Positions 34,699 to 43,853 of a stretch of DNA of 64,000 nucleotides are shown piece after piece (positions within the stretch are counted from its first letter, which is position 1; each line of letters opens with the position of its first letter). Made by a program: the position numbers and the translations under genes. Below the pieces are notes generated by a model. That model had not been told where the DNA came from and did not search any database. It worked only from the letters and a program-made list of their open reading frames with translations. Source of the stretch: RYN-230 sp963704995 (lineage in GTDB: Bacteria; Actinomycetota; Actinomycetes; Streptosporangiales; Streptosporangiaceae); assembly GCA_963704995.1 (NCBI GenBank), contig CAVPIM010000012.1, positions 1-64,000 on the forward strand, in the 5' to 3' direction.

Positions 34699-36663
34699 TC
34701 AGCCGGGCCCGGCACCGTCCCCGCCCGGGTGGCAGGCGGAATTCGCGTCCGGGGGCACGTCGAGGGCCGGGTTACGGGCGAAGAACCCGAACGGCTTGAG
34801 CCAGAACGACACCGTGTCCACCGGCATGATCGGCCAGTCCTCGGGCCGGGTGATGTGGTGGATGCCGAACACGTACCACAAGACGACGTCGGTGTTCTCG
34901 ATGGAGCGGTTCCGCGCGGTCCAGACGGGCAGCCCGGAATCGGCCGCGCTCTGGGTGGGGAAGTCGCCGCACGGCCACCGCTCGTCCGGGTGGTACGGGG
35001 TGACCCAGAGCGTGTGCCCGATCACCGCGGCGCGGCGCAGCACCGCGGACGAGGGGTCCAGCAGGGCCGGGAACGACCCGCCCGGCACCAGCTTGTACCC
35101 GGCCGGGGTGCCGAGGGAGTTCGGCGCGCCCGTGCTCACGACCTTCCAGCCGCGCTGGGTGTGCCAGTCGTAGTCCTGCTTGCCCTCCGCCTCGGTGCGC
35201 AGCGGCGTCTGGCGGAGCACCAGGCCGAGCCCATACGGGTCGTCCGGTCCCGGGCGGGCCGGCTCCGACTCGACCGCGTACACCGTGTTGGCCGGCCCGT
35301 CCACGTCGAGGTCCAGCCGGGCCACGATGAAGTGCTGGTGGAACGGCGCGTAGGTGCGCTCGTTGACCAGCGTGCCGTACGGGGGCTGCTGGCCGGCCGG
35401 GAAGTTCGAGGTGACCATGATCCCGGTGGCGCGGACCTCGCACTCGATGCTGGCGTCCTGGTAGAAGCGCCAGTACACGAGGTACTCGTAGTTCGCCACG
35501 GTGACGTGAAAGGACACCACGAGGCGCCGGGCGCGGCGCACCTCGGGGCCGAACTCGTGGTCCACGTGCTTCCACAGCACGCCGTTGTCCTCCTCGTGGA
35601 TGCAGATGGCGTGCGGAATCAGCCGCGGCTCACCCGCCGAGTCGTGCACGACCGCGTCCACGTAGGTGATCTCGCCGAGGCAGTCGCAGCCCCGCTCGAG
35701 CGAGGTGGTCATGAAGCCGAGTCCCCACTCGCCGATGTCGAACGCGGTCCGCCGGAAGTGGTCGGGCGTCGGATCCCGGTACGGCACCACCATCTCCGCG
35801 AACGAGAGGCGGTGCGCGACCGGCCGCAGCCGCCCGCCGTCGCGGAATCCCACCGTGTGCAGGACCAGGCTTTCCCGGTAGTTGAAGCCGAGCCGCAGCT
35901 CCCAGTTCTGCCAGCGGAGCAGGTGCCCGTCCAGCTGGAACGAGACGCCGTCGGGCTGGCTGATCTCCAGCGGGGCCACCTCGCGCAGCGGCATCGGGAT
36001 CAGCGTGGGCAGGTACTCACCCATCACCTCGGGAGGGGCGGCGGTGGCCCCGGGGCCGGCGCTGTCGTCGATCTCCAGCAGCGTCATCCGGTTGAGGTCC
36101 ACGACCGGATGCAGCCCGCTCAGGTGGTGCGCGTAGGGGCTGCCCTGCTCACTGCCGCGGTACCAGACGTCCGCCCAGCCCAGCCGGAGGCCGCGATACC
36201 GTGGCGGGACCAGGTCCGCGCCATAGGCCCAGAGATCGGTGAGGATGCGAGAACGATCGGTGATACCGCGCCGGGCGAGCGCCGCCGCCAGCGCCGGGTC
36301 GCTGCGCAGCATCTCGTCGCACTCGTGCCATTCGTCCAGGGTGATGTTCGGCTGCTGGCCGGGCAGCGGTTCCCAGGCCGTGACGGCCCCGGCGTCCAGC
36401 GACACCACCGCGCGGTACGCCTGGCCGTCCTCCCGGTTCCAGCACACGGCCAGCGCCTCGCGGCCCGGTCCCGGGCCGGCGGGCAGGGCGTCCCCGGCGG
36501 GCAGGGCGTCCTTGGGCGGCTCGCGCAGTTCGACCGACGCGATCCGCCAGCCTGTCCCGACCGCCCGGTCGCGCCGCAGCGCCGCGGCGGCCTGCCGGAA
36601 CTCATCGGCGGTCAGCGGGTCGAGTGGATGCCGGGCCGCCGCCGGCTGTTCCTGGGTGCTCAC
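34699..36663 (-). CDS. copper-containing primary amine oxidase
   Basis: 654 residues from a GTG at 36663 with GGAGG six bases upstream (an adjacent TTG is possible). The cofactor motif is TVANYEYLVYW, in which Tyr392 is the precursor of topaquinone. The copper ligands are HQHFIVARLDLDVDG (HxH) and a distal His near HTLWVTPYHPDERW. The catalytic-base region DHFRRTAFDIGEWGLG precedes it. No signal peptide, so cytosolic. Oxidises primary amines to aldehydes with H2O2 and ammonia. Confidence 0.95.
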   Translation of the reverse strand: MSTQEQPAAARHPLDPLTADEFRQAAAALRRDRAVGTGWRIASVELREPPKDALPAGDALPAGPGPGREALAVCWNREDGQAYRAVVSLDAGAVTAWEPLPGQQPNITLDEWHECDEMLRSDPALAAALARRGITDRSRILTDLWAYGADLVPPRYRGLRLGWADVWYRGSEQGSPYAHHLSGLHPVVDLNRMTLLEIDDSAGPGATAAPPEVMGEYLPTLIPMPLREVAPLEISQPDGVSFQLDGHLLRWQNWELRLGFNYRESLVLHTVGFRDGGRLRPVAHRLSFAEMVVPYRDPTPDHFRRTAFDIGEWGLGFMTTSLERGCDCLGEITYVDAVVHDSAGEPRLIPHAICIHEEDNGVLWKHVDHEFGPEVRRARRLVVSFHVTVANYEYLVYWRFYQDASIECEVRATGIMVTSNFPAGQQPPYGTLVNERTYAPFHQHFIVARLDLDVDGPANTVYAVESEPARPGPDDPYGLGLVLRQTPLRTEAEGKQDYDWHTQRGWKVVSTGAPNSLGTPAGYKLVPGGSFPALLDPSSAVLRRAAVIGHTLWVTPYHPDERWPCGDFPTQSAADSGLPVWTARNRSIENTDVVLWYVFGIHHITRPEDWPIMPVDTVSFWLKPFGFFARNPALDVPPDANSACHPGGDGAGPG

Positions 36664-36734
36664 CAATCGCCTCCACGTGTGCGCTCAGCCATGCTGGCCC
36701 GGTCCCGTAACGTGACTACCCCCCGGGTTGCCTC

Positions 36735-37379
36735 TTGATCCAGTCTGCGCAGACCTCCTTGACCCGGGGGGCGTCCGGGCCGGTCGGTTTCGACCTGGAC
36801 CTGACCCTGATCGACTCCCAGCCCGCGATCCTGGCTGCGTGGGCGGAGGTGGCCCGCGAGACCGGGGCCGTTATCGACCTGGACTCCGTCACCCGGCGGC
36901 TCGGCATCAAGCTCGAGGACGAAGCGGCTTTCTGGTTCCCGGCCGGGGAGCGCGGCGCGGCCGCGGCCAGCTACCGGCGGCACTACGTGCGGCTGGCCCC
37001 GCAGCTGACCACGCCGCTGCCCGGCGCGGCCGGGGCCCTCGCGGCCGTCCGGGGAGCCGGCGAGCAGGCCATCATCATCACCGCGAAGCACCCGGTCTCA
37101 GTCGGGCCCAGCCTGATCGCCGCGGGACTGGAGGCCGACGACCTCTACACGCACGTGTACGGCCCGGAAAAGGCCGCCGTGCTCACCCAGGTCGGCGCGG
37201 CCGTGTACGTCGGTGACGCCCCGGCCGACATGGGCGCCGCGACCGCCGCGGGCGCGCACGCGGTCGGGGTCTCGACGGGGTCGTTCAGCGCCGCGGACCT
37301 GATGGCCGCCGGGGCCGGGGTGGTCCTGGGCTCGCTGCTGGAGTTCCCGTCCTGGTATGCCGCCCTGCGCACCGGCTGA
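36735..37379 (+). CDS. HAD-family phosphatase
   Basis: 214 residues from a TTG at 36735 (no convincing RBS; a TTG at 36759 is an alternative). Motif I VGFDLDLTLIDS carries the nucleophile Asp20 and Asp22; motif II lies in IIITAKHP; Lys of motif III near YGPEKAAVL; motif IV YVGDAPADM. A phosphoglycolate-phosphatase-like HAD of subclass I. Divergent from the amine oxidase. Confidence 0.88.
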   Translation: MIQSAQTSLTRGASGPVGFDLDLTLIDSQPAILAAWAEVARETGAVIDLDSVTRRLGIKLEDEAAFWFPAGERGAAAASYRRHYVRLAPQLTTPLPGAAGALAAVRGAGEQAIIITAKHPVSVGPSLIAAGLEADDLYTHVYGPEKAAVLTQVGAAVYVGDAPADMGAATAAGAHAVGVSTGSFSAADLMAAGAGVVLGSLLEFPSWYAALRTG

Positions 37380-37470
37380 CGCCCCGCGCACCGGCGACGC
37401 CCCGCGCACCGGCTGGTGCGCTGCGCTGCCTGACTCCCCGTGCTGCCTGATGCCCCGCACCGCCTAACGG
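37380..37470. repeat. degenerate repeats after HAD gene
   Basis: Repeated blocks of the type GCCCCGCGCACCGGC and CTGCCTGA/TGCCCCGCAC follow the HAD stop codon directly. No gene is present until the radical SAM start. Confidence 0.5.
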
Positions 37471-37567
37471 TCCACGCCCCGGTGACCAAGGGCCCTGTGG
37501 CCTCGGGCGGGAGCCGGGTCATGCTGGCGTCACCGTGACGGCAGAACGCAGGAGAGGCAGTGCGGCG

Positions 37568-38725
37568 ATGACGGCCCCGGCCCCGATGAGGCACCATGCG
37601 CACCCGCGCCCCGCGCTCCCGCGGCCCGCGGTGGACTTCAGCCAGCGCCCGATGCTGGTGTTCTGGGAGACGACCGGCGCGTGCCTGCTGGCCTGCCGGC
37701 ACTGCCGGGCCAGCGCCACCACCGAGCCCCCGCCCGGGGAGCTCAGCCACGCGGAGGGCCTGGCCCTCATCGACCAGGTCGCCGGGTTCGGGCGGCCCTA
37801 CCCCATCCTCGTGTTCACCGGCGGTGACTGCCTGCTCCGGCCCGACCTGTTCGACCTCGCCGGGTACGCGACCTCGCGGGGCATCCCGGTGTGCCTGTCC
37901 CCGTCGGTCACGCCGCTGCTCACCCCGGCCATGATCGAGCGGATCGCGGGCTGCGGGGCCCGGGCCGTGTCGGTCAGCCTGGACGGGGCCTGCGCGGCCA
38001 CCCACGACGGGGTGCGCGGCATCCCCGGCCACTTCGGGCAGACCGTCCAGGCCATCCGGGATCTGGTGGCCGCTGGCCTGACCGTCCAGGTCAACACCAC
38101 CGTGATGAACCGCAACGTCGTCGAGCTGCCCCGGATCGCCGCGCTGGTGGCCGAGACCGGCGCGCACATGTGGGAGGTCTTCTTCCTGGTCCAGGTGGGC
38201 CGGGGGGTCAGCACCGCCGCGCTTTCCCCAGCCGGGCACGAGGACGTGTGCCATTTCCTGTACGACGCGTCCCGGCACGGGTTCGTGGTGCGCACCGTGG
38301 AGGCCCCGTTCTTCCGCCGGGTGGTCGCGGCCCGCCGGGCCGGCGAGCCGGCCCCGCGCACCCCGCTTTACCTGCGGCTGTCCGGCGAACTCGGGGACCT
38401 GCTCGGCCCGCCGGGCCGGCCGCCGAGTGCGCACACCGCGCCCACCCGGGACGGCAAGGGCATCCTGTTCATCGCCCACGACGGCGAGGTGTACCCGGCC
38501 GGCTTCCTGCCGCTCAGCCTGGGCAGCGTCCGCGACCGCCCGCTGCGCGATATCTACACCCGGGACCCGGTGCTGCGCGCGATCCGGGCCGCCCGGTTCA
38601 CCGGGCGCTGCGGCCGGTGCGAGTACGCGGACCTGTGCGGCGGATCACGGGCCCGCGCGTACGCCGCGACCGGCGACCCGCTCGGCGAGGACCCGGCCTG
38701 CCCCTACCAGCCCGCGGCCCGCTGA
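37568..38725 (+). CDS. radical SAM/SPASM protein (TIGR04053-like)
   Basis: 385 residues from the ATG at 37568 (GGAGAGG about ten bases upstream; a GTG at 37535 would add 11). The radical SAM cluster motif is CLLACRHC (CxxxCxxC), followed by TGGDCLLRPDLF and SLDGACAATHDGVRG. A C-terminal SPASM-like region contains CGRCEYADLCGG and a last Cys in DPACPY, ligands for auxiliary 4Fe-4S clusters. Resembles the AhbD/TIGR04053 proteins linked to haem or peptide modification. The stop TGATG overlaps the start of the nitronate monooxygenase gene, so the two are translationally coupled. Confidence 0.9.
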   Translation: MTAPAPMRHHAHPRPALPRPAVDFSQRPMLVFWETTGACLLACRHCRASATTEPPPGELSHAEGLALIDQVAGFGRPYPILVFTGGDCLLRPDLFDLAGYATSRGIPVCLSPSVTPLLTPAMIERIAGCGARAVSVSLDGACAATHDGVRGIPGHFGQTVQAIRDLVAAGLTVQVNTTVMNRNVVELPRIAALVAETGAHMWEVFFLVQVGRGVSTAALSPAGHEDVCHFLYDASRHGFVVRTVEAPFFRRVVAARRAGEPAPRTPLYLRLSGELGDLLGPPGRPPSAHTAPTRDGKGILFIAHDGEVYPAGFLPLSLGSVRDRPLRDIYTRDPVLRAIRAARFTGRCGRCEYADLCGGSRARAYAATGDPLGEDPACPYQPAAR

Positions 38726-40237
38726 TGGGCCGGGAACCGGCTGGCCCGGCGGGCTGGCCGGTGCTCATCCAGGGCGGGATGGGCGTGGCCGTCTCCGGCT
38801 GGCGGCTGGCCCGCGCGGTGGCCGCCACCGGGCAGCTCGGCGTGGTGTCGGGGGTGGCGCTGGACGTGGTGCTGGCCCGGCGGCTGCAGCTCGGCGACCC
38901 CGAGGGGGACGTGCGGCGCGCGCTGGCGGAGCTTCCGCTGCCCGGCGTGGCCGACCGCATCCTGCAGCGTTACTTCGTGCCGGGCGGGATCCCGGCTGGC
39001 CAGCCGTTCCGTCCCGTCCCCCGGCTGGGGCTGCGCCCGAACCCGGCCGGGACCGAGCTGGCGGTCGCGGGCAATTTCGTGGAGGTACACCTGGCCCGGC
39101 AAGACCACCGGGGCCCGGTGGGCGTCAACTACCTGGAGAAGGTCCAGCTGGCCACCCCGGCCGCGATCTACGGCGCGATGCTCGCGGGAGCCGACTACGT
39201 ACTGATGGGCGCGGGCATCCCGGCCGAGATCCCGGGCCTGCTCGACGCCTTCGCCGCAGGCGGCCCGGGCGAGGTGAGCGTGACCGTCGCGGGTGCGGAC
39301 TCCGGTGCCCGGCACGTGGCGCGGCTGGATCCGGCCGCGCTGCACGGGGTTAGCCAGCTAGCCAGCACGGGGTCAGCCAGCACGGGGTCAGCCAGCACGG
39401 GACGAGCGGGCCGGCCCTGAGCCGGCCTTCCTGGCCATCGTCTCCTCGGCGGTCCTGGCGCAATACCTGGCCCGTCACCCGGCGACGGCCCCGGACGGCT
39501 TCGTGCTGGAGGGTCCGGAGGCCGGCGGGCACAGCGCCCCGCCCCGCGGGCGGCTCCGGCTCGACGGCACCGGGCAGCCGGTCTACGGCCCGCGGGACGA
39601 GATCGACCTGGCCAAGGTGACCGCGCTCGGGCTTCCTTTCTGGCTAGCGGGCGGCCAGGCCACCGCCGGGCGGCTGGCCGCGGCCCGGGCGGCGGGCGCG
39701 CAGGGCATCCAGGTCGGCACCGCGTTCGCGCTCTGCCGGGAGTCCGGCATCGAGCCCTCGCTGCGCGGCCAGCTCATCGAGCAGGCGCTGGCCGGCACGC
39801 TGACGGTGCGCAACGAGCCGGCGGTCTCCCCGGCCGGGTTCCCGTTCAAGGTGGCTGGCCTGCCCGGCACGCTGGGCGACGACGAGGTCTACGACGCCCG
39901 GCCCCGGCTGTGTGACCTGGGCTACCTGCGGGTGCCCTACCAGCGTGCAGGCGGCCGCGTCGGGTACCGCTGCCCGGCCGAGCCGGTGGGCGTCTACCTG
40001 CGCAAGGGCGGCACGGCCGGGGATGCCGCCGGCCGCCGGTGCCTGTGCAACGGGCTGCTGGCCACGATCGGGCTGGCGCAGCGCACCGCCGCGGGAACGG
40101 CCGAGCCGCCGGTGGTCACGCTGGGCCAGGATCTCGGGTTCCTGCCCGCGCTGGTGGCCGCGGCCGGTCCCGGCTTCGGCGCCGCGGATGTGGTCGCCTC
40201 CCTGCTCGGGGAGGCCAGCGCCCCGTTCCTCCGCTGA
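38725..40237 (+). pseudogene. nitronate monooxygenase family protein, frameshifted at a repeat
   Basis: FMN-dependent 2-nitropropane dioxygenase fold. The start (TGATG overlap at 38725) gives PVLIQGGMGVAVSGWRLARA, then GPVGVNYLEKVQLATPAAIY and a flavin-binding ADYVLMGAGIPAEIPG. After ARLDPAALHG the frame runs into a 15-bp tandem repeat (39352-39403) and a stop at 39420. One extra base shifts to the frame PAFLAIVSSAVLAQYLARHP, which continues with FVLEGPEAGGHSAP and PFWLAGGQATAGRL to a TGA at 40237. The total is about 503 residues. The repeat plus shift looks like a local expansion or mis-assembly. Confidence 0.85.
39352..39403 (+). repeat. 15-bp tandem repeat inside nitronate monooxygenase gene
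   Basis: About three copies of GCCAGCACGGGGTCA, encoding QLASTG/SASTG repeats that the family does not have. The frameshift of this gene lies at or just after the array. Confidence 0.85.
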
Positions 40238-40268
40238 CCGGGGAGGGCCCGGCTGTAGCCTGTCCGGC

Positions 40269-40985
40269 GTGCTGGAACAGGTGAGCGTCACCCGCTACGT
40301 GACCCCGCTGCGGGAGGGGGGATCGCTGCCTGCGCTGGTCGAGGCGGACAACCTCGGCACTTACGTGCTCAAGTTCCGCGGCGCTGGGCAGGGCCCGAAG
40401 GCGCTGGTCGCGGAGATCGCCGGCGGGGAACTCGCCCGGCGGCTCGGCCTGCGCACCCCGGACCTGGTGCTCGCCTGCCTGGACCCGCGGATCGCCGCCA
40501 CCGAGCCCGATCCGGAGATCCAGGACCTGCTGCGGGCCAGCGAAGGGCTGAACGTGGGGGTGGACTTCCTGCCCGGGTCGGCCGGCTTCGACCCCGCGGG
40601 CTGGGCGGTGGACGCGGACTTCGCCAGCCGCGTCCTGTGGTTCGATGCGCTGATCCAGAACGTGGACCGCACCTGGCGCAACCCGAACCTGCTGGTCTGG
40701 CACGGTGACGTCTGGCTGATCGACCATGGGTCGGCGCTGTACTTCCAGCACAACTGGCCCGCGGCCCGCCCGCTCGCGCCGTTCGACGCCACGGACCACG
40801 TGCTGCGCGGCGCCGCGACCCGGCTTTCCGCCGCGCACCAGGCCCTGGCCCCGCGGATCACCGCCGCGCTGCTGGACGAGGTGCTGGCCCTGGTTCCCGC
40901 CGGGTGGTTCGGTGACGGCCGCCCCGGGGACTACACCGCGCACCTGCTGGAACGGGCTCCCCGGGTGCTGGAGGTGATCCGCTGA
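40269..40985 (+). CDS. HipA-like kinase (HipA_2)
   Basis: 238 residues from a GTG at 40269. The sequence shows the nucleotide-binding strand GTYVLKFRGAGQGPKALVAE, a helical GELARRLGL, the catalytic-loop-like RVLWFDALIQNVDRTWRNPN and the DHGS metal motif in VWLIDHGSALYF, as in HipA/PI3K-like kinases. It lacks the HipB antitoxin partner and overlaps DUF3037 (TGATG at 40983-40987), a conserved pairing seen in many bacteria. Substrate unknown. Confidence 0.85.
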   Translation: MLEQVSVTRYVTPLREGGSLPALVEADNLGTYVLKFRGAGQGPKALVAEIAGGELARRLGLRTPDLVLACLDPRIAATEPDPEIQDLLRASEGLNVGVDFLPGSAGFDPAGWAVDADFASRVLWFDALIQNVDRTWRNPNLLVWHGDVWLIDHGSALYFQHNWPAARPLAPFDATDHVLRGAATRLSAAHQALAPRITAALLDEVLALVPAGWFGDGRPGDYTAHLLERAPRVLEVIR

Positions 40986-41359
40986 TGGGCGCGGGCACCG
41001 AGGCCTTCGAGTACGCGCTGATCCGCGTCGTGCCGAGGGTCGAGCGCGGTGAGGCGATGAACGCCGGGGTGATCCTCTACTGCCAGCAGCACCGGTATCT
41101 CGGCTGCCGGATTTTCCTCAACGAGGACCGTCTGCGGGTACTCGACCCGGCCCTGGACATGGCGGCGGTGGCGGCGGCTCTCGGCGCCCTGGAGGAGGGC
41201 TGCCGTAGCGGCCCCGCGGCGGGGCAGCCGCCGGGGGTGCGGTTCCGCTGGCTCACCGCCACCCGCAGCACGATCGTGCAGCCCGGCCCGGTGCACAGCG
41301 GCCTGACCGCTGACCCCGCGGCCGAACTCGACCGGCTCTTCAACGACCTGGTCCGCTGA
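40985..41359 (+). CDS. DUF3037 protein
   Basis: 124 residues, ATG overlapping the preceding stop. Conserved opening FEYALIRVVPRVERGEAMNAG and CQQHRYLGCRIFLNEDRLR match DUF3037. Encoded next to a HipA-like kinase, as is usual for the family, suggesting the two act together. Function unknown. Its stop lies at the start of a 15-bp tandem repeat (41345-41420). Confidence 0.85.
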   Translation: MGAGTEAFEYALIRVVPRVERGEAMNAGVILYCQQHRYLGCRIFLNEDRLRVLDPALDMAAVAAALGALEEGCRSGPAAGQPPGVRFRWLTATRSTIVQPGPVHSGLTADPAAELDRLFNDLVR

Positions 41360-41420
41360 CGACCTGGTCGCTGACGACCAGGTCGCTGACGACCTGGCCC
41401 GCTGGCGACCTGGCTGCTGA
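41345..41420. repeat. 15-16-bp tandem repeat over DUF3037 stop
   Basis: Five imperfect copies of GACCTGGTCGCTGAC starting in the last codons of DUF3037 and running on beyond its stop. The same unit length recurs in repeats at 8717 and 39352. Confidence 0.8.
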
Positions 41421-41455
41421 GGGGAAACGTCGGCGCGGGCCGGTAACGTGCGCTC

Positions 41456-41836
41456 ATGATCGATCACATGGGTGTCCAGGTGGCGGACGTCGAGGCGTCG
41501 CTCGCCTTCTACCTGCGCGCGTTCGCGCCGATCGGGATGCGCGAGGCGATGCGCTTCCCGGTCGGGGAATCCTTCGTCATCGGCCTGGCCGGTCCGCAGG
41601 GCCCGCCCGATTTCTGGCTCAGCCCGGCCGCGGGCCCGGAGACCAGGGAACTGCATGTCGCGTTCCGTGCCCCCGGCCGCCCCGAGGTGGACGCCGTGCA
41701 CGAGGCCGCGGTGGCGGCGGGCGCGGAGGTGCTGCACGCGCCACGCGAGTGGCCGGAGTATCACCCGGGCTACTACGGCGTGTTCTTGCGCGATCCCGAC
41801 GGCCACAACGTGGAGGCCGTCTATCACGGCGGGTAG
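41456..41836 (+). CDS. VOC-family protein (glyoxalase/bleomycin-resistance type)
   Basis: 126 residues, a single pair of beta-alpha-beta-beta-beta units. The first metal His is in MIDHMGVQVADVEAS, and the last strand FLRDPDGHNVEAVYH carries the Glu. Likely a small metal-dependent lyase or ring-opening enzyme; substrate unknown. It precedes a DHA2 exporter with a palindrome between them. Confidence 0.85.
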   Translation: MIDHMGVQVADVEASLAFYLRAFAPIGMREAMRFPVGESFVIGLAGPQGPPDFWLSPAAGPETRELHVAFRAPGRPEVDAVHEAAVAAGAEVLHAPREWPEYHPGYYGVFLRDPDGHNVEAVYHGG

Positions 41837-41880
41837 ACGGGCCAGCCCGGGATTACTTCTCCTCTCCCTGATGTTAGTTT

Positions 41881-41901
41881 GGATTAAGCAACTATTAATC
41901 C
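41881..41901. promoter_or_regulatory. palindrome upstream of DHA2 exporter
   Basis: GGATTAA-GCAACTA-TTAATCC, perfect 7-bp arms in an AT-rich patch 60 bases before the exporter start. Likely a repressor site of MarR or TetR type. The regulator is not encoded nearby. Confidence 0.55.
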
Positions 41902-41960
41902 GGGACCGGGCTGCCCGGCCGCAGGCATGGCCGGGAACGGACCGTTAGGGAAGGGCAGGC

Positions 41961-43853
41961 ATGCGGGCCTTTTCAGCTGAGCCAGCCAACTCTGCGCAGC
42001 TCAACGGCCATCATGAGCCGAACGGCCAGCACGAAGCACCCACCCGCGGGATCCTGCGGCGCGGCGCCGGGCGGGCAGCCCAGCCCCCCGGCCCGGGCTA
42101 CAAGTGGATCGCGCTGTCGAACACCACGCTCGGCGTGCTGATGGCGACCGTCAACGCCTCGATCATGCTGATCGCGCTGCCGGACATCTTCCGCGGGATC
42201 GGGGTCAACCCGCTCCAGCCGGGCAACACCAGCCTGCTGCTGTGGATGATCATGGGTTACCTGGTGGTCACCGCCGTCCTGGTGGTCAGCTTCGGCCGCC
42301 TCGGCGACATGTTCGGCCGGGTCCGGATCTACAACCTGGGCTTCGCGGTGTTCAGCGTGTTCTCGGTGCTGCTGGCGCTGACCTGGCTGCACGGTTCGGC
42401 CGCGGCCTGGTGGATCATCGCGGGCCGTATCCTGCAGGGCGTCGGCGGGGCCATGCTGATGGCCAACTCCAGTGCTCTGCTCACCGACGCGTTCCCGGCT
42501 AACCAGCGCGGGCTGGCGCTCGGGCTGAACCAGGTCGCGGGCATCGCGGGCTCGTTCATCGGGCTGATTCTCGGCGGCCTGCTCGGCCCGGTGGACTGGC
42601 GGCTGGTCTTCCTGGTCTCGGTGCCGTTCGGGGTGTTCGGCACGTTCTGGGCCTACCTGAAGCTCCGCGAGCTCGGTGTCCGCCGGCCCGCCCGGCTGGA
42701 CTGGGCGGGCAACGTGACCTTCGCCATCGGCCTGATCGCGGTGCTGGTCGGCATCACCTACGGCATCCAGCCCTACGGCGGCCACACGATGGGCTGGACC
42801 AGCCCGTTCGTGCTGACCGCCATCTTCGGCGGCCTCGCCGTGCTGGCCGTGTTCTGCGTGGTGGAGACCCGGGTGGCCGAGCCCATGTTCCGGCTGCCGC
42901 TGTTCAAGATCCGGGCCTTCACCGCCGGCAACCTGGCCAGCCTGCTGTCCTCGCTCGGCCGGGGCGGCCTGATGTTCGTGCTGATCATCTGGCTGCAGGG
43001 CATCTACCTGCCGCGGCACGGCTACAGCTTCAGCCAGACCCCGCTGTGGGCCGGGATCTTCATGCTGCCGCTCACCGTCGGTTTCCTGGTCGCCGGGCCG
43101 ATCTCCGGCTGGCTATCCGACCGCTTCGGGGCCCGCCCCTTCGCCACCGGCGGCATGGTCGTGGCGGCGGCCTCCTTCCTGCTCCTGGAGCTGCTGCCGA
43201 TCAACTTCAGCTACTGGCAGTTCGCGATGATCCTCCTGCTCAACGGGCTTGGCATGGGCCTGTTCGCCTCCCCGAACCGGGCGGGCATCATGAACAGCCT
43301 GCCGCGGGAGAGCCGCGGGGTGGGCGCGGGCATGAGCGCCACGTTCCAGAACTCGGCCATGGTGCTGTCCATCGGCATCTTCTTCACGCTGATCATCGCG
43401 GGCCTGGCCTCATCGCTGCCCGCCGCGCTTAACCACGGCCTGGTCGCCCAGGGCGTGCCGCGGGCCGACGCGGCCCGGGTCGCGGCCCTGCCGCCGGTCT
43501 CCGTCATGTTCGCGGCGCTGCTCGGGTACAACCCGATCCAGACCCTGCTCGGCTCGGCTCTGGCCAGGCTGCCGGCCAGCCACGCCGCCTACCTGACCGG
43601 GCGCGGCTTCTTCCCGGCGCTGATCTCGCCGGCGTTCTCCAACGGGCTGTCCATCGCCTTCGACTTCGCCATCGCGGCCTGCCTCGTCGCGGCGGTCGCC
43701 TCGCTGCTGCGCGGCCGCCGGTACGTGCACGAGGAGCACGCGGCCAGCGCGGAGGAGCCGGGTTCAGCGTCCCGTCCGGGGATCTCGGAGGCAGTGATGC
43801 GAGATCCCCGGACGGACGTTTCTGAGCAGCCCCTGGTCAGGGGACCACGGTGA
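41961..43853 (+). CDS. DHA2-family MFS transporter
   Basis: 630 residues with a long polar N-terminus (about 45 residues) and 14 membrane segments. Markers are VNASIMLIALPDIFRGIG in helix 1, SFGRLGDMFGRVRIYN in loop 2-3, and GLALGLNQVAGIAGSFIGLI-like motif C. EmrB/QacA-type proton antiporter. The 3' end contains a 15-bp hairpin (43773-43814), and the last 17 bases overlap the convergent multicopper oxidase gene. Substrate unknown. Confidence 0.92.
   Translation: MRAFSAEPANSAQLNGHHEPNGQHEAPTRGILRRGAGRAAQPPGPGYKWIALSNTTLGVLMATVNASIMLIALPDIFRGIGVNPLQPGNTSLLLWMIMGYLVVTAVLVVSFGRLGDMFGRVRIYNLGFAVFSVFSVLLALTWLHGSAAAWWIIAGRILQGVGGAMLMANSSALLTDAFPANQRGLALGLNQVAGIAGSFIGLILGGLLGPVDWRLVFLVSVPFGVFGTFWAYLKLRELGVRRPARLDWAGNVTFAIGLIAVLVGITYGIQPYGGHTMGWTSPFVLTAIFGGLAVLAVFCVVETRVAEPMFRLPLFKIRAFTAGNLASLLSSLGRGGLMFVLIIWLQGIYLPRHGYSFSQTPLWAGIFMLPLTVGFLVAGPISGWLSDRFGARPFATGGMVVAAASFLLLELLPINFSYWQFAMILLLNGLGMGLFASPNRAGIMNSLPRESRGVGAGMSATFQNSAMVLSIGIFFTLIIAGLASSLPAALNHGLVAQGVPRADAARVAALPPVSVMFAALLGYNPIQTLLGSALARLPASHAAYLTGRGFFPALISPAFSNGLSIAFDFAIAACLVAAVASLLRGRRYVHEEHAASAEEPGSASRPGISEAVMRDPRTDVSEQPLVRGPR
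43773..43814 (-). terminator. terminator of multicopper oxidase gene inside MFS 3' end
   Basis: 15-bp perfect stem CGTCCGGGGATCTCG / CGAGATCCCCGGACG with a 12-base loop, 23 bases past the oxidase stop on the minus strand. It is also translated as the C-terminal tail of the MFS protein on the plus strand. Confidence 0.75.
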
